A stretch of 64,000 nt of DNA from Effrenium voratum. Its lineage: Eukaryota > Sar > Dinophyceae > Suessiales > Symbiodiniaceae. Made by a program: the position numbers and the translations under genes. The stretch is from NCBI GenBank assembly GCA_963377175.1, contig CAUJNA010000846.1, positions 916,104 to 980,103 of the forward strand. The letters are read 5' to 3'. Below the pieces are notes generated by a model, which was given only the letters and a program-made list of their open reading frames with translations, did no database searches and was not told the origin of the DNA. Every line of letters starts with the position of its first letter. The stretch's first letter is position 1. Shown in pieces: positions 10,680 through 23,310 of this stretch.

Positions 10680-13600
10680 GGTTTACCAGGTAAGACAGTT
10701 TGGTTTGCCAACATGGTTTTCGCACAACTCGGTGTTTTGGTCTTTAAGAGACAAAGGGCCTGTGTAATTGGATCGAGGTTGTGCGCAACAGACCAAAGTA
10801 TATACAGCACCTCGTGCTTGTGGAAGAACATCCACTGACATGGAGCCTGACTTGGGGGAGGGGTCCTGGCAGCCTGGCAGACTATCCAACCGCTGGATTC
10901 CATGCTAGTGGACAGGAGGGTATTGAGCCCTTGCATTACAGGGCTCCCCGCATCTCCCTTACATCACCCCACTTGGAGGAAACTCAAATTGTAACCCAAA
11001 AAGGGACATATGAGCAAATCATAAGTTGGGACAAAAAGAGGAAACTCAAGTTGATGTTCTGTTCAAATCACCAAAAAGGGGCATATGAGGCCGGGACCAA
11101 TTGCAGATGTTTCCCTCAGAGGAACGCGGGACAATCTCAAGCAAAAACAATACCCCGAAGAAGGTGGTTGCAAAATTGACCCCAAGTGTCTACCACACAG
11201 GTTGGAGGGCTTAGTGCCCTGTTGCGCAGGTTATACCCTCTTGCTCAACTGTTCAATTCGCTTAATAAGTTGCAAAAATGGTTGCTAGCGCAACTGGTTG
11301 GTTAATTCCCTTCTACTTATACAGTACACTTACTTGATTTCAGCTGACATCACCTACTTACCTGTCCAAGTAAAGGGTCGGTGGCCTTACATTCTTCCCT
11401 GCTCTCAGCTGACGGCACTTACTTACCTGACGTGCGTTGAACGTCCAAGGGTTGGTGAGACTCAACTCCCGCCTTCCTGCACATCAGGAATCGGTAGTGC
11501 CACCTGCCGATTCTGGTCTGGGTGCCAAGTAGGGGTCTGGGGAAAACTAAACAATTGCCCATCCCCTGTTGGCTTCCCTTTCGGCAAATTAACAAACAAT
11601 GGGTCATTTAGTACCCAAACAAGATGTGTAAGGCGAATCATCGGAGGACTCTCCAGCTGTTTCTTGCTTCCAGGCTTCAGTGTGTTTATTCTGGTCTGTG
11701 CGTTTCAGGCCTTTAACTCCAGTTTTATAGTTTTGAAGGCTGTTACCTCAAGATGGGCAGGTGTTAGGTTTGTCAAACACAGGGCTTGATGGTTGCTTCT
11801 TTGGTTTCACTGGAGCTCCCGTGAGTCCTTTGCCTTCTGTTTGAGTCCCGGCACGACGCCACTCGAACCTGAAATCGCCCTTGTAATTTGAACCTTACAA
11901 CCTAAACGGTATGGCTTGGCAACAAACCTGTTGGCAACAAACCTTTGGTTTTTGCAGCCCACCAAAAGAATGAACAGAAAAGGAAAAAAAAAAGGACAAA
12001 AAAACAGGACGGCAACTAAACACATGATCCAAGAACAATGAAGTGTCCAACACACGCAGTGACCCTTGACTGGATTGCTATTAATCCGGGGTCAACATAT
12101 AGGCATGCTTGATGAACGGTTCTGAGAGCAACTTGGTTGAATGGTTGCACCGCAAAAAGAGAGAGCCATTGTTGCCACTCCTGGCTTACATGAACCTCCA
12201 AATTTGTAGAGGAAGCCATTTACAAGAACACCACAGCCCAACAAGTATAGGCTGTGTAGGCTTTGCTTTGCGCTACTCTCCTCCGGACTCAAGTCTGCTC
12301 GTAGTTTTGGGATTGCCTTCATTCGTGTCCACTTGGGATGAATCAGAGTTGCACCACGCAAAATGAATGTTTTCTAGCTTTAAAACCCCAAAAATCTGGC
12401 ACGACTCCAAAGGGATTCGTGGCAGGACAAGTCCCAAGGATGGCAAAAGGACAGGCCCAACCGCCCGAGCGGTACCGAGGCCTGAACAACCAGTGGAACT
12501 GCTTTCTCCCCCGATCCCACTTTCTAATGTTGACCCCGGATTAAACCTGTCCCAGTATTAGGGGGGTCTTCCCTCCAAAAGTGAAGTCCACTAAAAGGGG
12601 ACACCCCCCGATCAAAATCAACCAGGGGTTTATTAAATCTGGGGTCAACATTAGCTGGCTTTCAATGGGCAAATGAGCGGAGAATTGCCATGTTACCTTA
12701 AGCGACGGAGAGCACATGAGGAACCGTCATCTAGGTCCTCCAGTAGAGAGGTTAGAATAAGGGTACCAACTTTTCCTGTAGTCTAATTCAGTAGGGGAAC
12801 CCTCTCCCAAGAAAGGGTAAAAGCGCACTACTGGGGGTCATATAGCCCTGCCATGGGAAACTCACCTGAAATGATCACAGGAGTGATGTTGAAAAACCAA
12901 CAACGAACACATGCGAGTCAATGTTGGCAAGGGCGAAAGGATACTTCAGCTCATCTGCACTCTGCACAACACGGATTTGCAGTGGCTATGCGCAAGTGCA
13001 AGCGGCTCCCAATTTGGGATGCTCATACACTGCCAAAATGGCGGATAGTGGTGAACTGGCGGATGTATCTGGGCCTGTCCTTCTTTGAGGGTACCCTTGC
13101 TTTGAGGGTTTGAAAGGAAAAGCAAAAGGACGACCACCAATTCTTTTTGCTGGGAAGGGTCCCTGAAAAAGACACACCCATCTCGTGAATGTTGTTCAGT
13201 ATCGACTAGTGCCAGTCATTGCGAATCTGCCAACTTCCGCCCTTCCAGCAGGTTCCCACGATAGACGCTGAGCCCATGGAGGAGGTGGCTTGCTACACCC
13301 AAGGGGTAAATGATCCAAATGGGGTCTAACAAATGGGTTCTAACAAACTATATATGTACATATGCGGTTGTACTTAGATGTACACATGTTACATCTGGTG
13401 AACCCTAAGAATGGGTTCTAACAAATGGGTTCCTTTCCGGTGCTGCACACACACTATGGTCCTGCACGCCTGCAATCGAAAGCCGTTCATCAGAATCGTC
13501 AAATGGGTCTTTTTTTTAAGGGTACCCTTTTTGGCGGTGAGGAAAGAGAAATACATTTTAATGTTGGGGGCCCACTAGAAAAAACAACATTTTGGGTGTC

Positions 13601-14000
13601 CGCGCAACAGCCTCAAGAAGCAACGGGAAACCCATTTTAATCTATTGGTACCTACCCCTTTCTTTCCAGGGATCCTTCTTTCCAGAAAACCTCCGGAAAC
13701 CCAAAGAAAACGGATCCGGTGTTTGGGAAAAGAACGATGGTTGAAAAGAATGGAAAAGGAATCAACTGGAGTAGTTTGTCTTTTTCAAGGAAACCTCCTG
13801 TTGGTTGGTTTTAAGGGGAAGCCAAATGGAAAAGCCATCATTTTGAGGGGTCCAAACCATCCCAGAAAGGGGCGCCCTCACCAAAATGGCTTTCCTGGTG
13901 GTTTCCCTGAACGTCATTTTATGGGATAGCAATTCAAAAAATGACGAGCCACCGAAAAAATGACACCCCCCAACTCTTGGGCAGGAGCATCCCTCGAGAA
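10680..14000. other. Gene-poor region
   Basis: One CTAG hairpin and dispersed repeat fragments; no coding signal that I trust. Confidence 0.5.
12731..12838. mobile_element. CTAG-ended MITE-like hairpin, copy 4
   Basis: The left end is intact; the right end stops at CTGGGGGTC. Confidence 0.8.
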
Positions 14001-14009
14001 TTTTGAGTC

Positions 14010-14091
14010 CCCCTTTCCAAAAATCGCGCCTGCCCGGTCCCGTTGCCAGCGCACTGCCCGTGCTCGTCCTCTCCGATGGCAAACACTGTGC
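14010..14091 (-). CDS. RCC1-repeat exon fragment
   Basis: After the acceptor-like GGCAG the minus strand reads GTVFAIGEDEHGQCAGNGTG, a first-half RCC1 blade with Ile for the usual Trp and Cys for Leu. It is followed at 10.3 kb by a second-half blade, as expected for one split gene. The 3' boundary is unclear. Confidence 0.5.
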
Positions 14092-14156
14092 CTGCCTGAC
14101 GAATGTGACGCATGGCACGCATGGCAGAACGGGGGGCCATCGGGGAGCCGCTTATA

Positions 14157-14252
14157 TCTGGAGTCTCCTTCTGACCCTTGAAAAAAGGGTCCATGACCCC
14201 TTTATTTTGGGTAATGACCACCATTTTTAAAGGGTCATGGAGACTCCAGGTA
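14157..14252. mobile_element. GAGTCTCC hairpin repeat, copy 3
   Basis: Full copy, followed after about 50 bp by AT-rich microsatellites. Confidence 0.8.
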
Positions 14253-14299
14253 TATGTAACATGCTTTTTGCATGATTATGTGGGTCGGTGATGGATTTA

Positions 14300-14456
<157 letters not shown>

Positions 14457-15101
14457 CGTTTTTGTCCTTTCCGACTTCTTCCCACTCACCGTTTGAGCGG
14501 CTGGCTGTTGGTAGTATCCACCCAAATGTTCACCCCGGATGAATACACCCCTTAATAATATGGGGAGGCGTTCCACTTCAAAAGTGATGAACCCCCACTA
14601 AAACCAGGGACACCCCCAGATTCATCAACCAGGGGCATATTAATCCTGGGCCAACGGTACCTTAGGACTGGGGCCCCAATTCTAACCCACAAAAGGGGAA
14701 AATTCGGAACGACTGAAGATCTCCAGAAATCAGCCCCCCTTCTTTCAAGTGCGGCGTGTTCGTTTAAGGGTACCCTTTTCTTGGCTGCTGTTGACCCCTC
14801 TGCAAGAAGTGAACCACTTTTTGTGGGTTTCATGGAAAGCCCAACTTGATTTCCCAAAAAGTCAAAGTCTAAAGATCCAACCCAATACCAATCAAGTTTT
14901 CACCTTGGTTTAAAACCACAAGGAAAACCACCATTTGATGAGAGCGGCTCGTTTTTCTGGGGAACCGGACATCCAACTCATCTACGCTTAAACAAATAAA
15001 ACGAAGCATGGGGGTTAATCAAAAGTTCCTTTACATGGGGTAATCATTGAGGAAAGATTACATACAGTTACCCTTGGTCATTTTGGGGCAAGGAATATTC
15101 A

Positions 15102-15415
15102 TCAACCATTTCTTGAAAGCACCGACCTACACCAGGATAGAACGTCCTCAAAGAGTCGAACTACCATAGTTTGCTTCTGCAAAGTGCTGGCACTTCGAGA
15201 TTGCAACGCCTCACCCATAGGGCAACTGGTCCTGTAGCTCCTTGCCCTGACACTTTTGAACTGCAGTTTAACCATTTCGTCATTGAACCACAGAACACAT
15301 ACTTTCAAATCGTCAAAGTGGTGGGCTGTCCCGGTGATCGCGAGCTCCGGCTCAACATCCTTCCCCCTCGTCTCCCCAAAAACAACTTGCTGGTGCTCTA
15401 AAAAATCCCAGGGGT
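15102..15415 (-). CDS. Possible exon, unknown protein
   Basis: A stop-free minus-strand stretch of about 104 codons with protein-like composition, including LAITGTAHHFDDLKVCVLWF followed by NDEMVKLQFKS. It is not made of repeats. It lies between RCC1-like exons of the same strand. No family is recognised, and the splice ends are undefined. Confidence 0.3.
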
Positions 15416-15765
15416 CGCCTCAAAGGAACCCACCCGTCAAACAATTCATCTCAGGGTCAATCCATCTGTTGCCTCTCGAGAATCCATCGCAAGAAAACGC
15501 CGAAAGTCGGGACGGAAACCGACCAACCCCGAAACCCGCGCCAATTTTTGCGGGGCCCAACCGACCCACAAAACCCCAAGCCGCGCCAAACCAAAAGCCG
15601 CGACAGTCAAAGCCGCGCCGCATGCGTCGCCTTGGTTGCTGCTGACCCCCCCGCAAAAAGTAAGTTCAACTTTTTGGCGGGTTTAGTGGAAAAGAAAACA
15701 AACCTTTTTATTTAACAAGAAACTATAAGTCTAAAGATCCGTTGCCCACTAGCAGTCCAGGTCGC

Positions 15766-15813
15766 CTTGGTGAGGATGAGGCAGTGCCGCCATCCCGCGG
15801 CCACCTTCTCCAC
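15766..15813 (-). CDS. RCC1-repeat exon, 48 nt
   Basis: Exactly 16 codons between a CTGCAG acceptor (before 15,813) and an AAG|GC donor (15,766). They read VEKVAAGWRHCLILTK, an almost full match to the RCC1 second-half signature. The GC donor is non-canonical; dinoflagellates are known for using GC and GA donors, so this supports the host inference. Phase is zero at both ends. Confidence 0.55.
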
Positions 15814-16029
15814 CTGCAGCTCCAGGCCTTCGATCCGCTCGCGTCCGCTCGGCTCGCGTCGGCGCTCGCTTCGCGGCTCGGCGCGTGGGCTCGAGTCGGT
15901 TCCGCGGCGACTCGGTTTCCCGGTAAGGACGCGGGGGGGGGGGGGGGGGAACCGGGGGGCGGGGGGTTTTGTAGGTGGGTCAGCCAAGTGAGTCAGTTGT
16001 TTGGAACCAACCCCAGATAGAAAGACTCA

Positions 16030-16062
16030 AAAGAGGGGTGACCTTGAAGGTCACCCCTCTTT
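16030..16062. repeat. Perfect 33-nt palindrome
   Basis: AAAGAGGGGTGACCTT and its exact inverse around a single G, a 16-bp stem. Confidence 0.9.
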
Positions 16063-16307
16063 GGAGGCTTTCGAAGTAACCTGGGAGCCGGAACCCGAAG
16101 CAACCTGAAACGGGCTGGGTCCCAGCGGATGTCAATGTCAATGGGTCCCAACGGCGCATTCGTGGGGAAGAAACCCTCATTTCCACAAACATGCTATTTG
16201 AGGTTTACACTATTTGGGGTTTACACCATTGCCCTCCCTCCCACAAACATGGCACCTGACAGAGGGACATTGACCTTCCAGGTTCCCTCCCACAGGTGCT
16301 ACGTCTT

Positions 16308-16640
16308 CTGTCTGCTTTTCTTTCGTTCTTTCTTTCTGTATTTGTTTCTTTCTTTCTATCTGTCTTTCTTTCGTTCTGTCTTTGAATCTTTGTTTTGTTC
16401 TGTCCTCTGTTTCTTTCCATAGGTATTTCTATCTATCAATCTATATCTCTCCTTTTATGTGCATATATATGTCTAATCGATCTAACCTGTTCTCGAATAT
16501 CTGCCTATCTATCTACCCATTTATCCATCCTGTGGTCCAATCTGTCTATCTATCTATCTCATCTCTTTCTAATCTCTCGCTCTCTCTCTCTCTCTATCTA
16601 TCTAACTAAGTAACTGTCTATAATTGCTCTATCCATCTAA
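16308..16640. repeat. CTTT/CTAT/TCTC microsatellite tract
   Basis: A pyrimidine-rich run of degenerate tetranucleotides. Confidence 0.9.
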
Positions 16641-17168
16641 GTCTGCTTAGAAGAGGCGTTGCCTCGTATACCGTTCTTCATTGCAAAGCTCCTTTGGGAA
16701 ATCCTCAAAGTAGCGGCCAGCACAGGAAGAAGCCCGTAAAATGATTCGATTCCCCTACGAAAATAAAATCAAGCAATCCTAGACCTTCCATTGTTACATA
16801 AATTTGTGTTACGAAAGAAAAATGCTCGGGGCAACTATTCTCGCCCGATGATCAAAAAAGTGCTCGTTCCCCAAGAACACGGGCTTTCTGCAAAATACCA
16901 AGTGTTACATGTTTTGGATTTGCGCTCGTTTTGCGGGTATTTGCGCTCTTTTTGTGGGTATTTGCACCCGTTTTGCGGGTATGTTTCACATGGTTCCACG
17001 CAACAGACGATATCAGAAGAGAGAAGCCGCAGCAGTAGCCAAAAATGCTCGAATCCAAAATTTCGCCCGTTCCCCCGAATAAAATGCCCGACTAGCAAAC
17101 ATGTTTGCTACGAAACACCCAAGGACACAAATTTATGTAACGAATGAAGGTCCAGGATGGTGTCATCC

Positions 17169-17202
17169 ATGGTTTCTTAGGTGGTGCGAAATGGATTTAT
17201 CG
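17169..17202. mobile_element. TACTGTGG MITE-like element, copy 13, fragment
   Basis: A short piece of the right arm (TTAGGTGGTGCGAAATGGAT). Confidence 0.5.
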
Positions 17203-17574
17203 TGTTGGAGATAAACAACACAACGCCGAGACTTGACGAGCCGCCAAAAAACACCGAACTCTGAGCTCGCAGCTGCGGCGTGGACAGCCTCGAATCGAAT
17301 CTCGACTCAACTCGCATCGGCCCGAGTTCGTTGAAACAAAATTCAAAGGTGAGCCGCCCCGTGAGTTCGTTTCATGAAAACTTGAAAAACGTCGAGCATC
17401 TGCATTTCTCCCATAGTTCCAACACCTACAAAAATGAGATATGCATCCCGGTTGAAGAGAAACCACCCAGAAGAAAACATCCAATCCCACGCTGGGCCCC
17501 ATCTGCGAAAGCTCAACCTGCGGCGACGTTTGCCACCCTGCCACCGTGCCAGCCTACCCCGCCAGAAGGCTTCA

Positions 17575-17756
17575 CAGGGATCCGGATACATTATACACCT
17601 GAACATTGCAACTTGTCTATTTGGTGGTTTCAAACTTCATTTGGGTGAAAAAAGAAGTGATGTTTCAACTGGTTGCAAAAAACATGTCCCTTTATTTTGG
17701 TGAAAAAACCATGTTTTAAACGGTTGCAGAATGGCGACATCTTTTAAGGAGCCCTG
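17575..17756. mobile_element. CAGGGATCCGG repeat, copy 2
   Basis: Longest copy, with an internal duplication of the CCCTTTATTTTGGTG part. Confidence 0.7.
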
Positions 17757-17898
17757 CTTCAATCGAGCGGGTGAAGCAAACTCGGGGAGAATTCCCTCCA
17801 ATGCCGAAGCTCCCAGCTTGACTCCAGGGCCTGCGGGTCGACGATTGTTGGGTCCGCGGAGTTCCAGGTGTCAACTCCTAAAACCACCCATCCTTTAA

Positions 17899-18010
17899 CC
17901 TCCATTTGGTGAAGACTCTTGGGAAAAAATGAGAAAATATGTCCAGTAGTGATAAATTCCTTTTAAAACCAACCAGGGAAAATAAAAAATAGTCCCAAGC
18001 AAATGGAAGT
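17899..18010. mobile_element. GTCCAGTAGTGAT repeat, copy 1
   Basis: Ends CTCCATTTGG and CAAATGGAAG; centre ATGTCCAGTAGTGATAAATT. Confidence 0.7.
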
Positions 18011-18537
18011 TGGTGATCCATTTATGGGATCGGCCAAATGAATTGGGGAGCTTCCGGCTGTTGGTCTGAGTGTTGTTCAAATTCAAGGGCATTTTCAGGG
18101 TAGAGAGCTTTTGGAGGTATGGATTCCTTCTACACCACCAAGATAAGCTTGTTGGGTATGTACTTATATAAGGGGTATATGAACGCCCTACCTCCAAAAC
18201 CACTCGCCCTGAAACTACCCTTAACAAATTGCATTCAAATGGAATTGTCAGGGTGGGTTTTGGCGGGCGGCGCGCTCGAATGCGCCCATGTTCTTAGGCT
18301 GCTTAGGTACTCAGAATCTTATTGATGGCCTTGCATGACTCTTGAAAATTCGTTTATGGTTGGTTTTTAAGAGGAAAATAAATGGATCACCGCCGTTATG
18401 CGGGGGGTGGCCACAAAACAGAGTCTCGAGCCACGACAAACCAAAAATGTTCAGATTCTGTTTCGCATTTGGTGTACCCCAAAATGTAACTGTCTGTTAA
18501 AGACCCTAGATTACTAGACTGTAAGCATGATCAGGGA

Positions 18538-18665
18538 ACCAACCAACCAGCCAACCAACCAGCCAGCCAACCAACCAACCAACCAGCCAGCCAGCCAGCC
18601 AGGCAAGCAACCAACCAACCAACCAACCAGCCAGCCAGCCAAGCAACCAGCCAACCAACCACCAG
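18538..18665. repeat. (CCAA/CCAG)n microsatellite
   Basis: About 30 tetranucleotide units; stop-free on both strands. Confidence 0.95.
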
Positions 18666-18737
18666 GCCGACCATTAATCAAGCAGAACTGTATTCCTCTG
18701 GGGGGCACAAATTACGCGTCTGCTGCAATCAAAAATT

Positions 18738-19260
18738 AAACAACCAACCAAAAGTTAATCAACCAACCAAAAAATCATCCACCAACCCAAAAAAAATCAA
18801 CCAACCAAAAATGATTCGATCAACCAAAAATTAATCGATCAAAAATGAATCAACCAACCAAACATGTAACAACCAACCAAAAGATCATCAATCAAAAATG
18901 AAACAACCAACCAACAATTCATCAACCAAAAATGAATCAACCAACCAAAAAATCATCAACCAACCAAAAAATGATCAACCAACCAAACATTCATCAAGTA
19001 ACACTTCATCGTTCAGCCAAAAAAACATCAACCAGCCAAAAAATCATCATTCAAAAATTAATCAACCAAAAGTTCACCAACCAACCACAAAGTCATCAAC
19101 AAAATATGAATCAACCAAACAAAAATTAATCAACCAGCCAAAAAATCATCCACCAGCCAAAAAGTCATCCACCAGCCGAAAACAAAACCTCCACCAGCCA
19201 AAAAAAAACCTCCACCAGCCAAAGAAAACACATCCACCAGCCGAAAATTCATCCACCAGG
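18738..19260. repeat. Degenerate CAACCAACCAAAAATCAT array
   Basis: A diverged extension of the preceding CCAA array over 520 bp, ending in a CCACCAGCCAAAAA subtype. Confidence 0.85.
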
Positions 19261-19284
19261 GGTTGATTACTGTGTCCACATTCG

Positions 19285-19384
19285 GAGGGCTCTGCTTCAA
19301 TTTCAAGGGGCCGAAGAGGTGCTGCAGCTTCGGCTCGGCTCCCAGGGACCGCAGCTGGCCCAGCATGAAGACCTCTCCCATTGG
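19285..19384 (-). CDS. RCC1-like exon fragment
   Basis: The minus strand reads PMGEVFMLGQLRSLGAEPKL and continues LQHLFGPLKLK. The G-E-V-F-x-x-G ... L-G spacing fits a first-half RCC1 blade, though the Trp is lost. It sits immediately after a long CAAC-type simple repeat and before the 15.8 kb second-half blade in gene order. Confidence 0.4.
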
Positions 19385-20027
19385 GCTCAAACAACCGGAA
19401 GTCCAAAATGGGTGGCCCGATCGGTAAGTGGGAAACATGGAGTTTAACACCTGCGGTTTGCGTAACCCCTGTTTCATTTTGAGCCACAGCCATATGGGAC
19501 CTCAACATGGAACTTACCCAAAGATGGGTCAGTTCAGGATCATTTCCTCATTCCCAACGAGAACCAAACACAAGAACCCAACAAAAGCAACACAGGGGGG
19601 GCTGTTTATGAATGGGTAGCCAAAATGGAACCCTGGTAAATGGAACCAAAGACTAAAACCCGCGTAACCCCCCCTGAATTTGTTTTTGAGCCACACCCAT
19701 TTCTCCGATGACCCCCGAGGTCCGAAGCCGAGTCGAACGGTCCAAGGTCCGACCCGGCGGATTGGGACGAGCGGAGTGGGTGGGACTTGACTCACTTTTT
19801 AACTCCGCAAACAGTAAGGCGACGAAGGGTGGAAATGGTGGTTTAAAGGAGCAAAACACAAAAACTCCCCCCCCAAAAAAAAAAACAAAAGAAAAAGAAA
19901 GAAGAAGAGCATAGACTTCGGCTAGGTACCGAAAAAGCAGTTTTCAGATTCATAAAGAGTTAGCGCCAGAGCCTAGCGGCGGATGCGTACAAGAATCCGT
20001 GGCCATCATGGAACCCGTGTCAAACTG

Positions 20028-20118
20028 CCTAGAGTCTCCATGACCCTTAAAAAATGAGTCCATGACTCCTTATTTTTTTGGTAATGACCCCATGTTTAAG
20101 GGTCATGGAGACTCTAGG
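20028..20118. mobile_element. GAGTCTCC hairpin repeat, copy 4
   Basis: Full copy with matching changes in both arms (CCTAGAGTC and GACTCTAGG), as if the arms changed together. Confidence 0.8.
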
Positions 20119-20618
20119 TGGAAAGCCAACGGATGTGTTCCTTGACGATCCTTTCCGGCAAATCCCGTTTACTTTCTGGTGCGATAGGCAGGGAATGAGA
20201 TTTGGAATGACACCTACAAACCATCCAACTGGTGGTTTCCTTTAAGGGACGGGAATCCCCGGGTTCATTCCATTTCTAATTCCCTACAGAGCACCAGCAA
20301 ATTCACTGAATTGGGCTCTGAAAACACTGACAGCTCCAAACTTGCTTAGAGCCTTAACCACATCTCGTTCGCCTTGGAAAATTGTGGAACGTCCTCCCTG
20401 CAACTCCTGCTTTCTAGTTCGCAAAAATTCCTGGGCCATGGCGGAAGCTTGATCGAAGTCGAAAAAAGGTTGGCAAGCGCAAGTCCGCAATTCGAGCTAT
20501 CTGAGTGATTTATAATATTTCACCGGCCTGAAATAAGGCGGTTGGGTAGCCATTCCGCACATAAACCACCATTTGGGGTGAATTTGGTCGTGTGAGGTCG
20601 TTATAATTCACCCAGAGC

Positions 20619-20749
20619 TACTGTGGATGGACAAAATCCATTTCGCACCACCTAAGAAACCCTGGAAGGATGATTCTCCTGTAAATACCAACAACTTATG
20701 GTTTCAACCATGGTTTCAAAGTGGTGCAGGATTTCGTCCATCCACAGTA
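20619..20749. mobile_element. TACTGTGG MITE-like element, copy 6
   Basis: Complete, 330 bp from copy 7 with unassigned sequence between. Confidence 0.8.
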
Positions 20750-21078
20750 TTGTCTCCTGGCAGCTTGGGCCTTTCCGTTAGTGCCATCAAAAGCAAGCTC
20801 GCCAGTGAAAAGCTTGTGCCTGGATCGACAGTTGCGATCGCTTTTCTCCATGCACTTTACCCCACAAACCAAGCAACGGTGACTGAAAAAGCGGCCACTT
20901 GGCTATCTAGGTGCTTGACTGCAAGGCGCAAAATGTTCAAACTCACACTGCTTGCAGGGCAGTCTGAGTGCTCACAAAAAACGACTTGCCACCTTCTTCC
21001 TCCCAAAGAAATGCGCTTCGAGGCAGAATCTTCGATCCCTCTCCGGTGGTTTGTACTATGCATTCTTTCTAGCGGACA

Positions 21079-21197
21079 TACTGTGGATGGACGAGATCCA
21101 TTTCGCACCACCTAAGAAACTATGGTTGAAACCACAGGTTTGTGGGTATTTACAGGGGAACCATCGCGGTGATGCAGGATTTCGTCCATCCACAGTA
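21079..21197. mobile_element. TACTGTGG MITE-like element, copy 7
   Basis: Complete ends with a shortened right arm. Confidence 0.8.
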
Positions 21198-22415
21198 TTG
21201 CAGCGCCGGCATTTCCAGACTGCGCCCTCCAGATACAAATCGCGAAGATCGCGTTCCTCCAAAAGCCGCCGCTTTTGGCTCTTCGCCAAGAAACGCCATG
21301 CTTCACGCGTGAGGGGGTGCGGCTATTTTGACACCCCATATCCCAGAAGCATGGAATACTAATACTCAGTTGCCTGGTTTGGATCCACAAATAAAAGGCC
21401 AACCTTTTGGAGCCAAAACAAACAGAACCGGAATTGGATAACCCTCAAGCTCAGATCCGGTCGATTCGCTTTGGGCAAGTGAGAAGTGCAGGTGTTCCTC
21501 TTGGTCTCTCTTTGAAAACAAAAGCAGAGAAACGAAAAGGACAGGGCACATGGCACCCTCAAAACAGAAAAACACCCAACCCTTTTGGGGGGTTGAGGCA
21601 CTAAAGACTTGACTTTGGAGACTGGAGCCAACCGAAAAAGTCCCCCGGTCGCACGGACCCGGCTCGTTCACCTTAAAGCCTGATCTGGGGCCTGCGTTTA
21701 AAAGAAGAACGACCTGGCTCCCAGGCCTAAAAAGGCAAAACACCACACAAACTAACATGGAACAACATGAACAGAGCCCAAAAAGCCCCAAAAAAAATCC
21801 GCGAACTCTAAAAATGAAGCGCCAAAACAAAAACCGACACATCTGACAACGAAAAGAAACGAAACAAGCACCTATACGTGCCATGGTAGGGTCATGATAG
21901 TACCCTTTACAAGGGTTGCCTACTGAAGGGCTCATCACCATCCCCAAACAGGGCAGGTCTTTTCACCACATGGCATTTCCGTTTGTTTTGGCTCGGCATC
22001 CTTTTCAGGTTGGTTTTTAGATTGAAACCATAAGGCAAACCGAAATCACTTCTTGGGGGTTCAATCCCTTTCAGACAAACCCAATGGACCATAAACAGGA
22101 TACTTTGACGACAAAGACAGTCAAGAGGGAAACTACCTCAGCTGTATTCCACGTTTGATCGCCCGGACCAGAAAGGGTATTGACTTGTCCTGATTCCTGT
22201 GCAGAAAGGATTTGGGTGCAAACATTTCGAAAGGGAGCCCTTTGGTCGTCTTTCCAACCCTTGGTATGGTAGCAAAAAACAAGGCTAGGCAAAAAACAAC
22301 TCGTTGCTTTTTGCACCCCCCCCCCTCACTAAAAAAACAAAAAGATCAAACAACAAATACCCAACAACGTGCCAACAACAGTGATGTGGTCATTTCAACA
22401 TCTCAATGCGCATGC

Positions 22416-22535
22416 CTGGGTCCTCCAGTAGAGGGGTTAGAATAAGGGCACCCTTTTTTCTGTAGTCTATTTTAGTTCGGGAACCCTCCCCCAAAAAGGA
22501 AACGGTGAGAAAGGGCACCTAGCTGGGGCACCTAG
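22416..22535. mobile_element. CTAG-ended MITE-like hairpin, copy 5
   Basis: Abuts the RCC1 exon at 22,536-22,627. It carries the variant GAAACGGTGAGAAAGGGCAC right half. Confidence 0.8.
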
Positions 22536-22627
22536 ATGCCTTCGCCTTTGCCCTGGGCCATGCCCGAAGAAACCGCCTCACCGGTGTCGGTCAGCAGGTA
22601 GGAGTTGGATCCCCCCGCCGCCACCGC
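22536..22627 (-). CDS. RCC1-repeat exon fragment
   Basis: Right after a GTTTAG acceptor the minus strand reads AVAAGGSNSYLLTDTGEAVS and continues SGMAQGKGEG, a second-half blade running into the next first half. A CTAG-ended MITE (22,416-22,535) abuts its 3' side and brings an in-frame TAG, so the real donor is probably internal (ACCG|GTGAGG or AAAG|GCGAAG). Confidence 0.5.
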
Positions 22628-22680
22628 CTAAACCGCTCGATTCGAACTCGTGCGGGTCTGAGACAAAGGGCATTTCTTGG

Positions 22681-22798
22681 CAGGGTTCCACTTTTTGACC
22701 ACCCCAGGGTAGACTTAAACCCAGGGCTGGTTGATTCCCCCCAAAAGAAAGGAGAACCTCAGGGTTTAAAGTCCATGTTGGGTGGAAAGTGAACCCTG
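22681..22798. mobile_element. CAGGGTTCCA palindromic repeat, copy 1
   Basis: Inverted ends CAGGGTTCCA and GAACCCTG; inner arms TTTAAACCC-like. Confidence 0.7.
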
Positions 22799-22809
22799 TT
22801 TCTTGGTGG

Positions 22810-22942
22810 TACCCCCTACTCGAAATACCCGCCTTCAGGGTATGATGTTGACCCTCTACTAAAAAAGGAGGTATTTACGTTGGAAAGCCGATCGGTTCTC
22901 CCAAAAATAGGCTGAAAAAAACGGGTATTTGGAGTAGGGGGT
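22810..22942. mobile_element. TACCCCCTACTC palindromic repeat, copy 1
   Basis: Ends TACCCCCTACTC and GAGTAGGGGGTA, with a shared GGAAAGCCGATCGGTT core. It lies 11 bp from a CAGGGTTCCA repeat. Confidence 0.75.
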
Positions 22943-23051
22943 AAGCATCCATACCTCCAAAAAAAACCATGGAAATCCGCCCTGGAAAAAACATAAGTGG
23001 GGGTTGATGGCCCTTGTCGGGTAACAAAAAGGAAAACAACTTGGCCAACGC

Positions 23052-23134
23052 TACTGTGGATGGACGAAATCCGCTTCTCGCACCACCTAAGAAGACATGG
23101 TTGAAACCACAAGACAAGGTTTGTTGGTATTTGG
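23052..23134. mobile_element. TACTGTGG MITE-like element, copy 8, truncated
   Basis: Left arm and centre only. Confidence 0.7.
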
Positions 23135-23310
23135 ACCCCCCCCCAAAAAAAAGTGTTCTCTGTCTGGTTTCATTTCAATTGCCCTGTTGATCCATTCATT
23201 ACGTGTATGCAGGGGAAGTAAACTACCCAGTGCATCCAGTTTTGCTTGTGAGTCCACTAACCAAGGGAACCACCCGAAACAAAAACGAATACGGCTGGTG
23301 AGCTCGTATA

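Larger units (their letters stand above)
20119..22415. other. Gene-poor region with possible coding islands
   Basis: Holds two TACTGTGG elements. The sequence between them (20,750-21,078) and at 20,284-20,490 (minus) is open and non-repetitive but unrecognised. Confidence 0.4.

Noticed and set aside
10393..10936. ORFs of 124-165 codons over GTTTGGTGTG repeats
   Set aside because: They follow the decamer repeat only; there is no protein-like sequence outside it.
18527..19266. Possible CRISPR or protein in CCAA/CAACC arrays
   Set aside because: No regular repeat-spacer structure; it is a degenerate microsatellite.
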